Assembly (NCBI GenBank): GCA_014549065.1
Contig: JACDOX010000034.1
Coordinates: 3,701,191-3,765,190, forward strand
Source of the DNA: Cardinalis cardinalis
Lineage: Eukaryota; Chordata; Aves; Passeriformes; Cardinalidae
Direction: 5' to 3'
Length of the DNA stretch: 64,000 nucleotides
This document shows positions 38,701 through 50,189 of the stretch, one piece after another (the stretch's first letter is position 1; every line of letters begins with the position of its first letter). The notes under the pieces are model-generated. The model was given only the letters and a program-made list of their open reading frames with translations. It had not been told where the DNA came from and ran no database searches. A program made the translations under genes and the position numbers.

Positions 38701-41700
38701 AAACTGAATGAGAATGATCATAAACTTCTTGGTACATACAATCTGAGGTTTTTCAGAAAGGAAGAGCTCATGCAAGAGGATCTGGAGAATGTAAACAAAG
38801 CAGAAGATAGTATGGTAACAAAAAGAATTGGAAAAATTTTTCCTTAACAACAGAAGAAATTAAGATTTGTTTGTTTCTTTAGGAACCCTAGAAACTTCCT
38901 GACACTACAAGGCACATAAGCCCTAAAAGCCCTTATTTTAGACTCACTACAACTATGTTGGCAAAACNAGTGGGCTTTGATTAAATTATCTTTTCTCTAC
39001 TGTCTGATTAGAGCAAGTGCACCTACAAGCTCATGGTTTAGTTGTCATTGCTGTTTCCTTGGCCCACTTCAAAATCATACTCCAGGAAGAACCACAGAGA
39101 CCAGAAAAAAGGGCAGGTGATATTTGTTAGATATCATCTTTTTTCATCCAATAAATGCTTTTTCACCAGTCAAGGATTTATGTTCATTTCAAATCTGACG
39201 TCCTAAGAAATGCTAATTTATTCCTGNTAAACCTCTTCAGTGATTCTCATGAAGCAGGTGATGAAAATGGAATTTCTTACTCAACATGAAGCGACAAAAT
39301 TGCAATGTTCTCAACTGACTCTGTAGGCTGTAATGTCTGGAACAACTATCAGATAATTTTAAAGTGGAGATGGAGATTTGGGATACTCCAGTTCTAGGTT
39401 TTTTACCAGAAATGTTTACAGATTTTCTACTTATTAACATCTAGAAAGGACTGTAATTATTGATTTATTGGAGACAAAGACTANAAAGTAATTTGGAATA
39501 ATTGTGGACTTTAATGATATGCTCACCATCCATAATATAACATGTTAAGCACCAGATATCTGAGCAGTCATCAAAAGTAACCTCAAACACAACTCTTTGC
39601 AAAAACCCAGTTTTAATTTATTTTTTTTTTTGCTACTGCCATTATGTGGACTTGAAAAACCTGTTTGAGATTAAAAGGATTCTGAGCTGAACAATGAACA
39701 GAGAAAAACGATGCTCAGCCAAGGCAGCAGGAATAGAATCAGAAGCTCTGATTCTTTAACCCAAGCAATTGCTTCTTTCTTTATCTGATTTGATTTTCAG
39801 CTACCACCTTCTCCCTTTGCTGTGGTCTAGCATGATAAGAGTTGTAAGCTGAGTGTTGGAGGTAAAGTTTATACAATGAATGAAAGGAAAAGGTTGACAA
39901 TGTTTGTGTAACAACATTTGCTTTCTGTGCAGTTGCCAAGACTCTCCTGGAAAGAAATACATCCTCTGGTGTGCAGTCTACAGCCGTCAGCCGTGCAAAG
40001 GATGCATTTAGGGAACAGGAAACAACATCACATGACTGGGATACAGGCCATACAGCCAATCTACAAAGGCCATTGCGTTTTTGCTGTTCATATTGTCCTG
40101 AAAACTAAATTAAATTGAAATTAATGGAATAACTTGAGAAAATATGAATTTGTATGGGTAAATTCTGTAAGTAGCAGAAAAAGCTGATTTTAATTATTAT
40201 ACTTAGACCAGTACTTTTGGCTGTAAAGCCAATACCTGCACAGTATTTCAACATAAAACATGCAGAGACTTGAAGTCAAAACCTCAAATTTGAACTATTT
40301 GGGAAGATGAGCTATAACACAAATCAGTGATGTGAGCAAAATACTTCTTTCTAAGAAATCATTACATTATTGTTACTGTAAAACATAGATAGTATTAAAG
40401 AATANAACAACTTTAAAGTCAGGTGGTACAGATGAATAATGCAACANTTCTAAAAGATGAATCCTTAAAATAGTAAAAAAGAGGAATGGAAAACATTTTT
40501 TAAGCCTCTTTGCTGTATGAAGGTTTGCAATAGAAAAAATTATCAAAATTAATTTCTAGAAATATTTTTTTCCAACCATTTGTAAAAGATTATTTTTAAA
40601 ATAATGGGGTTTGATCACATTAAAAANAAGAAAATAAGAAGTGATGGATTTTCTGTTTTGGGAGAACTGGGAAAATGCAATAAATTATTCTTCTAGAGAG
40701 CATGATGGAAGGGGACCATACACAGGGAGAGATCAGAAAGGTTCTTGCCTCTCTGATGCACAAACCTAGACTCATTCTGCAAGACCATTTCCCCTGTACA
40801 AGAGAACATCAAAAAGTAAATGCTTTTTTAATGTGTAGCTCTGTTTTCAATTATACAGGAAAAGTGCATTTCCAAAGCCCATTTATCTTGAATATGACAT
40901 TGTCACCCTGTGCTGTTGGTTGCAGAGATGCAAGGAAAATATTGATTAGAAACCAATGTAAAGTTTGTTTTCCTTGGTTTAGGAACTTTAGAAAAATAAA
41001 GCAAAGTGCAGAGGGAGAAAAATACTTGTATGACTATGCTCCATGAAACTGAATAAGTGAAACTTTATTAAAGCAAACTCATTTAATTAACTCCTTACCT
41101 GGTTCTCNGTTAATCTGTGCAAAATCAAAACATTTTTAAGTAAGATCAGAGTATAGATTATGCATGAGTTGGAGCTGACCCAGAAATCTTAATAGAGCTA
41201 TTTTGTCCCTGCTGGAGTGGACTCGCAGCATCATAATTGTCCTTTAAAATGCAAAGGAGAAAGGACATAGACACATTTCATTCCATTTCCATACATACAT
41301 ACATTCCATTTCACTCAGGGCAATGGAAGTGTTAACAATGTGATGGTTGTGCTTACTCTATACATAGGTGATCTATGCACTCAGGAGCGTGATTATCTAG
41401 ACACTTAATGGTAGTCCAGTTTGTGAACAAGTACTCCAGATATCTCAGCTAATAAATTTGCATCTTTGGGACGACAGCCCTGATGTATTTCACGTGGGCA
41501 CATGCAGACACTATTTATACTCCATGAGCTGTTTTCAACAGATAACTGAAAAGAGTAGATAGAAGTATCTACTTAGTGTGAGCTCCTTAGTTCCAAATGA
41601 AATGTCTCCTTATGTTCCCCTAGGGACATTCTAAAAGGAGTTTTACAAAACTGTCCTCCTCCAGGGAAGATATTTCTGGCCAGAAGCAGCAGTGCTCCTG

Positions 41701-42312
41701 TAGTCCACCAGTCCAAGAACTATTATGTGCAGAGAGCAGGGAAGAAAGAATAGTAGCAAATTAAGGAAATCATGGTTTAGATAACAGGACAGAGAGCAAG
41801 ACATACAGACACTATCAGAGAGTGAAAAACCTGTTCTAATTCTTCCTGCCATGCTTAATTATTTGTATAGAATTAAATACATTTATTAAGAACATATTTC
41901 TAGTTCAGAATAACCCGCAATAAATTTGATTGGAGTCCTAATGTGGGTGAAGAGCTTCCCAGAAAAGGACTGAATTCAATGGGAACCTCCCACATCCCAC
42001 ATTGATTCTCTATTTGTGAGACTGTGGGAAAAACAGGAGATGATATGTAGTCATGGGATGTTTGTGAATCTTCTGTTTTCTTCCCTTTTATCTAGAACCA
42101 TGTGGCCAATTCAGGTAGTTTACCCACATTGCAATATTTTTTCCAGGTGAAACAGGGATATAAGTTTATCTAATTTACTAGGATAGCACTCCTAGGAAAG
42201 AATATATTTCTGAGATGCTGTTCTTGCCTTGGAAGGGTTGTTGCTTGAACCTGTTTTTTTCAGAAATTAGAGGAGATAATAATTACTCTGGATAGACTGT
42301 TTTATTAAAAAC
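35771..42312. other. Unique AT-rich non-coding sequence
   Basis: No gene or repeat family recognised over 6.5 kb. The longest frame is 114 codons (40702-41046, plus) with no recognisable domain. Local patterns: a T/G-rich tract at 36180-36233, a small CpG cluster at 36378-36445, and three copies of ATTAAC at 37893-37910. Confidence 0.45.
36180..36233. repeat. T/G-rich low-complexity tract
   Basis: T runs are interrupted by G runs, including GGG at 36202-36204, GGG at 36211-36213 and GGGG at 36222-36225. With only three G runs of three or more, it falls short of a canonical four-tract quadruplex motif. Confidence 0.75.
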
Positions 42313-42348
42313 AACCAACCAACCAACCAACCAACCAACCAACCAACC
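42313..42348. repeat. AACC tetranucleotide microsatellite, 9 units
   Basis: Nine uninterrupted AACC units, with degenerate continuation (agcaacccacc) on the right. It is simple sequence and probably length-variable. On the minus strand it makes a spurious repeated LVGW translation. Confidence 0.95.
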
Positions 42349-43183
42349 AGCAACCCACCAAAACTCTCTTGCATACTTTCATTGAAGTTATGTTACAAGT
42401 CAGAAACTTTATGTGCTGGAAACACATTTCAAATCCCACAAGAAAATATTCTCCATCCAACCCAGCCCTTTTCCTTAACTTGGCCAGTNTCATAAATGAA
42501 AACAGCCAAGGAAAGGCTGAACAAAGTGTACCAGTCAGCTGATGATCTGACTGGCATACAGTGCCCTCATCCCTGGTGTCACTTGATGCCTTTGTCCAGG
42601 TTCCTGCACAGCTGGCCATAACATGTAACACACAGGACATCGGCTCTGGCAGCAGAGCAGAAACACCAGCCAAAACAGGAATCACCCAGACCACTGTTAT
42701 AGGGGAAACTGCAAAGTCTGACGCTTAGGCAGAGTTGCAGAAGAGCGACCACTGGTCCTTTCCCNTCCCAGCTGCTTCTCATCTCTACCTGCAGGTAACA
42801 CCAGGCTCATCCTGGCACCACTGCTCAGTGGTTAATGGTGACAATCCCTGCAGGGCCCAGAGGTCTGCACCTCCAGCTGGGTGACATGCTGGAGGACTCC
42901 TGGGCCCATTAGACTCTGTGACGGCAGTGGAGTGGAAGAAATTCCCAGCATTCCCTCAGTGGATAAGCAGTAGGGAGCATGGCCTTACTCTCTGTGGCTG
43001 CAGTGTTGTGTGACAAGTGATTGTCTCCTTGGCTCTGTCCCTGTGCAATATTAAAGGATGGATTCAACACAGCCATGGCTTTACCATGGTACCAATGTAG
43101 CAGTAGAGCTGGATACAACTCTTTCCCTTCCAGCCACGAGAACTGTCCAGCATGACACAATTCACGTCACATAAACAAACGCC
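42349..43183. other. GC-richer non-coding block, no family recognised
   Basis: From about 42480 to 43180 the GC content is visibly above the window's level, and several overlapping minus-strand frames of 67-129 codons occur. None resembles a known protein or repeat, and they overlap each other in different frames. It directly adjoins the tail side of the minus-strand CR1 at 43184. It may be an unrecognised old repeat. Confidence 0.4.
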
Positions 43184-43700
43184 CATAGAATCGCAGAATC
43201 TCCTTGGCTGGGAGGGACACACAAGGATCATCGAGGTCCAGCTCCTGGCCCTGCACAGGACACTCCCAAGAGTCACACCATGTGTCTGAGAGTGTTGTTC
43301 AAATCTTGAGCTCCGTCAGGCTTAGTGTTGTGACCACTTTCCTGGGGAGCCTCTTCCAGTACCCAAACACCCTCTGGGTGAAGAACCTTTCCCCAATATC
43401 CAACCTAAACCTCCACTGACACAGCTTCAGGCCATTCCCTCTGGTCCTGTCACTGATCACCACGGAGAGAGATCAGTGCCTCTGATTCCCCTCATGAGGA
43501 ATCTTCAGACTGCAATGGGGTCTTCCTTCAGTCTCCCATTCTCCAAGCTGAACAGACTAAGGGACCTCAGCCTCTCCTTGTATGGCTTCTCCTCTAGGTC
43601 CTTCACCTAGTGGCTTCTTCACAGCCTTCTTACGAATGATGTCTAATAGTTTTATATCTTTACTGTATTGCAGTATGAAAGACACCAAAGCTCATCAGAG
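43184..43700 (-). mobile_element. CR1 LINE 3' part, minus strand
   Basis: In plus orientation it begins with the CR1 tail 'catagaatcgcagaat' and 'ggatcatcgaggtccagctc'. It then runs 'cctggggagcctcttccagt', 'gtgaagaacctttccccaat', 'atccaacctaaacctccact', 'aggccattccctctggtcct', 'ccaagctgaacagactaagg' and 'cctcagcctctccttgtatg'. This is the ordered reverse complement of a CR1 3' terminal region of roughly 500 bp. Similarity fades near 43700, after text corresponding to the C-terminal ORF2 ('gtattgcagtatgaaaga'). It is truncated and non-coding. Preservation is intermediate, better than the relics at 9.6 or 34.8 kb. Confidence 0.9.
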
Positions 43701-44925
43701 CTCTCACATCTGTGATGTGGTTTGAACCCCTAACCTATCATAGCAGCATCTGATTCTCATCTTATTGACTCAAATAAATGCTCAGTCTAAATGTAAAATC
43801 TAAAAAGCTCAAGGAGATTTAGACACTGTTTACGCAAAAACAGTGCAAAGAAAAACACTGTTCTTTTTCATCTTGTCTTTTATAATCCTTCAATCGAATC
43901 AGATTACAATGCAGATTTAGCCCTCTCGGTTGTTTGTTTTTAACGTAAAAATTTGTAGCTACTCTGTACAGTTCCAAGCAGTACCTGAAATTGGAAATTT
44001 ATTTTGTTTTCATGCTTCTTACAAGCTAAATTTGGGAAACCAACAAGGTCCTTAAAATTCTGGACTGCAATACCTTGTGCGCATATTTTAGTAGGGAATT
44101 TATCACNTGAGGAATGTGATAAATAGATTTATGATACCACATGAATGATACCACAGAAGAAATAGCATTAAAACCACATACACTATAAAAAGTGTATTTC
44201 AAACCTTCTCTGCCTGCAGATTTTCCTCACAGAAAATGCATTTCCTATGTCTTGCATCCATATGGACCAGCTAAGATACCCTGAACTGGCAAACATTCTA
44301 CCTCATTCTGGAAACAATAGCAAAATGCACCATTGTTGGGCAGCAGGCTTCCTTTTTACTTCTGTCCCTAAAAATTCAGTCCTGTCCTTTGGCCTAGCAC
44401 TCCACAGCTCTGCCCACAGACCTCTCATGGAACCATGAACTCTAAGAAGGACAGTGAAAAAGGATTGGTAAATATACAAGTGTGCTCAGAAAACTTTGGG
44501 GAGATTTTTCTGAGTGAGAGAAAGCATCTGTGTGCTGTGTCGGGGCAGCAAAAATATGTAATTGTGATAGAAAGACAAATAAAATTTCATGTGTTTTAGA
44601 GGAACAATGTCTGTGAGAGAGTAAAGGAAGGGACAATTGGTGTATATGGAACATAAGTAAACAATAATCCTAAAATCTCTAACATGCAGGAAAGCTTTCA
44701 TTTTTTTCTCACATCTGATGAACCACTGCTTTACCAGAGATTAATTTTTTCTAACTGCATTTTCTTTCCCCCACCGTTCCTTGACTATATAAAAGTAAGA
44801 ATAAAGGTCAAGGTATTAATGGGACAGCATGTATGCCAAGGAGAGTCAGAAATCCTGAATACACTACAAAACTCAAAGTCTGAGTGGGCCAAANCCAGTA
44901 TACCTGCAACCTTTTCCTTTATTTT

Positions 44926-44953
44926 ATGCAAATAAATTCAGATCAATGCAAAT
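44926..44953 (+). promoter_or_regulatory. Two consensus octamer (POU) motifs 20 bp apart
   Basis: ATGCAAAT occurs exactly at 44926-44933 and again at 44946-44953, in the same orientation and 20 bp start to start (about two helical turns). ATGCAAAT is the established POU/OCT factor consensus. Whether it is bound here is unknown; AT-rich DNA gives such 8-mers by chance. Confidence 0.3.
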
Positions 44954-45585
44954 CAATGAATTTTTAATATGTGGGTCTTTGCTCAGTAGTGTAACAGATG
45001 TGTAAATCATGGAGTGCAAAAGCTCAAGCTCTCACAAGCTACTACCAGAGTGTTGAAAGAATCTAAAATGGTTTTGCTTTTTAAAAAACAGTTCAATAAT
45101 AAGAAACTTTCAGGTAAGTGGAAAATATTCTCTCAGTGGAGACTTTTCTTCTACTCATCTCCATATCTCTACTTTTCCCCTTATGCCTTTGCTGCTTCAA
45201 ATCCCTCTTTAATATATATTTTTCCACCTCACTTTCTAGAGATTATCCAATATAAATTGAATATCTACCATTCACCCTATATTTTGACATCTTGTTGAAC
45301 AGCCTCTTGCCGTTCTACAGGAAATGTGTGTGCTTGTATTATATCACCTAATATAAACCAAGCCTCTCTCCTGGGGAACAATATGTTTTTGACACACAGT
45401 CAAAACTCAAAAAATAACACACTTTTCCCTTCCATCTTTTAAGGTTTGCCAGTAGCAATTTACAGACAAGTCCCTCAAGAAACCTTAAAGTGCCATAACA
45501 AATGAAAGTCCCTTTTAAACAATGCATTTGAACAATACGTTGCTTCACATGTCTTTAAGATAACAAACAATATATTTCTGGAGGG

Positions 45586-45603
45586 TATGGATTGCAATCC
45601 ATA
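45586..45603. repeat. Perfect 18-bp palindrome
   Basis: 'tatggattgcaatccata' equals its own reverse complement. The core ATTGCAAT resembles a C/EBP-type site. No repeat family is known for it. Confidence 0.7.
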
Positions 45604-47838
45604 TAGATATAAAAACCAGAACAGTTTCAGCTTATGGTATCCTTGGCAANGAAAGCTGTTTATTTTCACAAATTGTTGCAGACGCATTTCCATATTTCAC
45701 AGGGGAGGAAAAGGACAGATCTACCATTGCTTTCAGAAGAGGAAATTAATCTTTTAAATGTGTTACTACTAGACTTGGATAAGCAATTTCTTTATTGAGA
45801 AAGTATTTTCCTTATATTTTATGCCTCAAACTCTCTTGGAAATTAAGTGATTTCCCTTAATGTATTTATGTGTAAATTTCCAAATGAATTGCCATCCAGG
45901 GTTATTCATTATTTGTGGTATATTCCTTGGTCATTTTGCTTCAAGAAGCTCACCTAAAAGCTAATATCTTTTAGCATTTAGAATGTCTTTTTTGGTTATA
46001 GATATGGGAAAAGAAGAAAAAAAATAATGTGAGAGTGTCAAGGAAAACACACTTTTTGATTTTTCCTTGTGAAAAGTGGGATGATGGCATTTTCTTTTTC
46101 CTTAAACCAGGTCGTTTCAAGGAATGATGTTAGAGTACAGATGCATAAACAAGATCAACCTCAGGCAGAGTTAAGGAGGAGTGGAAAGAGAAGACCAGCT
46201 TTGACTTCCAGTGGGGAGAAAAACAGGGATGAGGATTGATATACTGGTGAAAGAAATTTCACCACACTCTATAATGTGGAACCACTGCATTCATTAAAAT
46301 TCCTGTTCCTCCCTCTGGAATTCAATACCAAACCATAGCCTTGATTGTTTGGCCACTTGATAACAGACTTTTGTTTGAGAAAGGAGAAGGTAGGATCTGC
46401 TCTGTATAGTGCTTTCTGGTAATTTATGTTAAAAATTTAAATTTCCAGACGGCTCTTAAGAAAGCGGGTCAAATTCACTTGTCTTCTGCTTACCAATATT
46501 CATGAAACAGAGTTGTTTTCTCTTTTCTTCAGGAGATTAACGTCTCTGGTCTTCAGAGAATGCAGCCTTCTTTTTGCTCTTAGTCTAAAGAAAGGACATT
46601 AAGAGTGTGATAATGATGATGTGTGCAAAAATGCCCTGCTTTAATATTAATAAATNAGTATTTTAAATGGCACTCAGACAACTTCTAAAATAGCAATAAA
46701 CAATGTAAAAATTAATCCTCAAATGCATTTTCCACCTAAGTGATTACATTTTTTCCTACTGTTACAATTCAGAAAGCTTGATGGCAGTTCTAATAAATAA
46801 GGACCAAAAAATTATAACAAAAAATAATTCTTTAATCTATTTTGATATAGACTGAATAATTCCTTGAAAAACATCTCTGAGGCCTGTAAATTTCAAGGCA
46901 CTGCTTTGTATGTCTTTCACACCAAGTACCACACCATATATCTTAAATAGTGTCTGCTGTGTATATGAGCAGCAAGTCCCAGTTCTTTCTATACCACCCA
47001 AATGCTCCTGAGCTTCTCNCCATCCTGCTTTCTCCCAGTTATTGTGTGCTGATGCTACCTATCCACTAAATTTTGTTGGCTTCAATAATTGTCTTATTTT
47101 TCTCTCAGAATATACAACATATATTTTCCTAGATATACAAATCTAGCAAAAACATAGGGGTAAATATACCAGCAATTTTGACATGAAAACCAAGGATTGT
47201 TTTCTTCTGGCTAACACATTTCCCTGTTCCTCAGTGCTCTTTGAGTATACAGAAGACACATCAGTTNTTAGTCACATGAAGCACCTCCTTGCTATCAAGG
47301 GATTTCAGTCAATTTTACATTTCTTTCAGTCACTCAACAAATACAGTGCATGAAAATGTTCAGATGACTACTGTGGATTAGCATCCCTAGTTCTTAAACC
47401 TTATACAATGCATTCAAAGTAGTAAAAATAAAAATACCTGCCTTCTATCTCCATATCAGGTAACTGTCCTTTGCCATTAGGTTCCAGAAGGCTGTTTGTG
47501 GGAGGGTCATGAGAGGGACAGATTTGGTGCAGATCTGGATTTATTGGAGGGTGAGAATAGAACAGAAGACCCCCTGCATCTCAAAAATAACATTGAAAAA
47601 TGTATTAATGCATCTGAAGCAGTCAAAAATATATTNTAGCTCCTTGGAGCACACTCACTATGATGGAAAACAGGAATGGATAATGGAATATGCCAAAGTT
47701 TTGTGGCAGGATGTAAAGAATTTGCATGCCTATCACTGAGAAGAGTCCCAGAAAAAAGTATAGGAAAGGGAAAAAAAACTTTGTGCAGTTTCTCTTTTTT
47801 TCAAAATGCAGTTCTGTGCTAAGAATTCCAGCTATCAT

Positions 47839-47888
47839 TTTATTTATGTATGTATGAAATAAAGTTATTACATACATACATAAATAAA
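47839..47888. repeat. Inverted repeat, perfect 18-bp arms, 14-nt loop
   Basis: 'tttatttatgtatgtatg' (47839-47856) and 'catacatacataaataaa' (47871-47888) are exact reverse complements around a 14-nt AT-rich loop. The arms are largely TATG/CATA units, so the structure may come from an inverted microsatellite. It could extrude a cruciform or form an RNA hairpin, but the stem is short and AT-rich for a microRNA precursor. Confidence 0.9.
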
Positions 47889-49881
47889 CTGTATGTATAA
47901 AATTTATCACATTCACATATTCAACAAAGAATCGGACTGGAACACCCCCAATAAATTAAATAGAGCCATGATTGAAATAAAGGTAATTCTGAAGGCTGAG
48001 AAGCAGCCAGACCTCCCTGAAAAAAAAGAAAAAGTTAAAAACAGACCACTCCAGAAAAGCCTTTCATGCCTGCTGACTAATCAAAAGGTTTTTCTCTGAG
48101 TCGGATGGATCCACGTGCAAAATAAGAATCAGGCTACCCAACAGCTACTGAAAGACACACAGAGCAGAAAAGGGAATGGTCAGTTTGGGGGTCACAACCA
48201 GGTGCAGCTGTGAGGTTTAAATGTCCTCTGGTGTCCCCTCCTTAGGTCCAGCAGCCAGGGGCCAGTTCCTGCCACCCTTACATCCTGTGCATCCATTCAA
48301 AGAAACAGTAATCCAACCCAGCTTTGGGAAACCTGANCCATTTGGACACTTTGCTTTCCAGGGGGAAGAAACAGATGCTGTTTCCTTTTGAGAATTATAT
48401 CATCTAAGATGATAGGATTTGGAGTAGTTCAACTAGAAGAAATTTGAACTAAACAGTACCAGTCATCACTTATGCTGTATGTTCTGAAGAGCTTTTTTTC
48501 TGGCAATTAACTTGTTGAATCTGGTGGAAAAAGCAAATGCTTTTCACTTCTCATTTTACAAGCCTAAAACAAATGAAGATTATGTTAAGGCCATCTGTTT
48601 ATTTCAGAGGAAACTTAATGATGCAAGTAAAATTTAAATAACAAAATATTTCCTAGGTACCAATACTAAAAATAATAAATTAATTTTGTATTCCTGGTCT
48701 CATAAAAGTACTGCATATATGTGAAAAATTTTTACAGGATATCATCTTGAAAAAATAAATAATTCATTGATAACTTCTCAAAGAAAACCATGTTTGAGCA
48801 ACCCATTAGTTTCCTAGTACAGATGAGGAAGATGGAGATTTTTGCATAGACAATAACACATCTATCTTGCTACCAAATAGCAAGAGACAATAATTTTCAC
48901 TAAGTGGAAAACAGGTCTGTGTGATTCTCACAAAATCATAGCTGTANTGAATTAAGTCTGTCTTGGAAATTCTTAGTTAAGAACCTGTCTCTTCTTCTAA
49001 GTGGAAAGGAGGCTCAGAGGCATATATGAACATGATCTCTTGTAAATGCAGACAAGAGGTACTTGCAGAGCACAATTTGTCCTTTTAATAATTTCCTTTA
49101 AGCTGGAAATGCTGTCCTTAATAAACTGTCCTTAGCAGTACTGGTTTGTTTTTCTGTGGACAGCAGAGTGCTCACGGGATGCTAACTGAAATGCAAATGC
49201 CACCTGAAAAAGTCCCTAATTCTTGATGTTTTGCCATGGTTTGTGTTTGTTTGTTTCTGTTTAGTTTCGTTTCATATTGTTGGGTTTTTTTCCTCAGAAT
49301 TTTAATTCTTTGTATATCATCTATCCTTCTGAAGATATTTACCAATAGCAGTAAGGAACATAGGACCCAAGACCAAAGTCAGCACACACACTATGCTGTT
49401 AGTCAGCCAGCAACATTTTCATCCATTTCTTAGCTTCATTTCAAGTTTCTGCCTTGTCACTGGGCCTTTTGTCACATCATTCTTCTCTCACGAAGAACAA
49501 GTAGAATAGCATCACCTTCTGGTGGCTGTGAGCATCTTGTTAGGAACTGCAGGTCATTCCATAAGTTCCTAGACTTGCTTGTGCCATTTTTTTCAGTCTC
49601 ATACATGTCACCACCTCCCTGATTCCTGGATATCTCCTTTTTATCTTTTCTTATAATAATTTCTCATGTTTCTTTTTTTTATGCTACAGCACAACTGAAG
49701 GCCAAAATTTAATTCTGTCTCCAAGAACTGGCATTTTAGATCTTCTTGCTCTGGGTCTGTCTGTCTGCAAATCTTCAGAGAAGCCTCTTCCCCCCATCAA
49801 GTCTTGTTACCCACATATGGACTGAGTCACCACTGCCAGCTGTGGTAATTCTGTGCATCTCTAGTCTTCTGACTCAATGCC
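47889..49881. other. Unique non-coding sequence
   Basis: No gene or repeat family recognised. A T/G-rich stretch occurs at 49240-49290. Confidence 0.5.
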
Positions 49882-50151
49882 NNNNNNNNNNNNNNNNNNN
49901 NNNNNNNNNNNNNNNNNNNNNNNNNNNNNNNNNNNNNNNNNNNNNNNNNNNNNNNNNNNNNNNNNNNNNNNNNNNNNNNNNNNNNNNNNNNNNNNNNNNN
50001 NNNNNNNNNNNNNNNNNNNNNNNNNNNNNNNNNNNNNNNNNNNNNNNNNNNNNNNNNNNNNNNNNNNNNNNNNNNNNNNNNNNNNNNNNNNNNNNNNNNN
50101 NNNNNNNNNNNNNNNNNNNNNNNNNNNNNNNNNNNNNNNNNNNNNNNNNNN
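49882..50151. other. Assembly gap (270 Ns)
   Basis: An uninterrupted run of N. The 163-, 133- and 130-codon open frames that cross it are artefacts of translating Ns. Confidence 0.98.
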
Positions 50152-50189
50152 CCTTCCCTTCCCTTCCCTTCCCTTCCCTTCCCTTCCCT
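50152..50189. repeat. CCTTC pentanucleotide microsatellite, truncated by gap
   Basis: About seven and a half CCTTC units begin immediately at the right edge of the assembly gap and end in 'cccttccctctcc'. The array probably continues into the gap, which would explain the failed assembly. Confidence 0.95.

Larger units (their letters stand above)
43701..47838. other. Unique AT-rich non-coding sequence
   Basis: No gene or repeat family recognised. It contains two perfect octamer motifs at 44926-44953 and an 18-bp palindrome at 45586-45603. Open frames are 94 codons or fewer. Confidence 0.5.

Noticed and set aside
40702..41046. 114-codon plus-strand frame
   Set aside because: No recognisable family, no ordered motifs, length within chance.
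42305..42694. 129-codon minus-strand frame ending in repeated LVGW
   Set aside because: Its end is the AACC microsatellite, and it overlaps other frames in a block without known proteins.
47839..47888. MicroRNA precursor
   Set aside because: The 18-bp stem with a 14-nt loop is shorter than usual precursors and almost purely A/T with simple repeat units.
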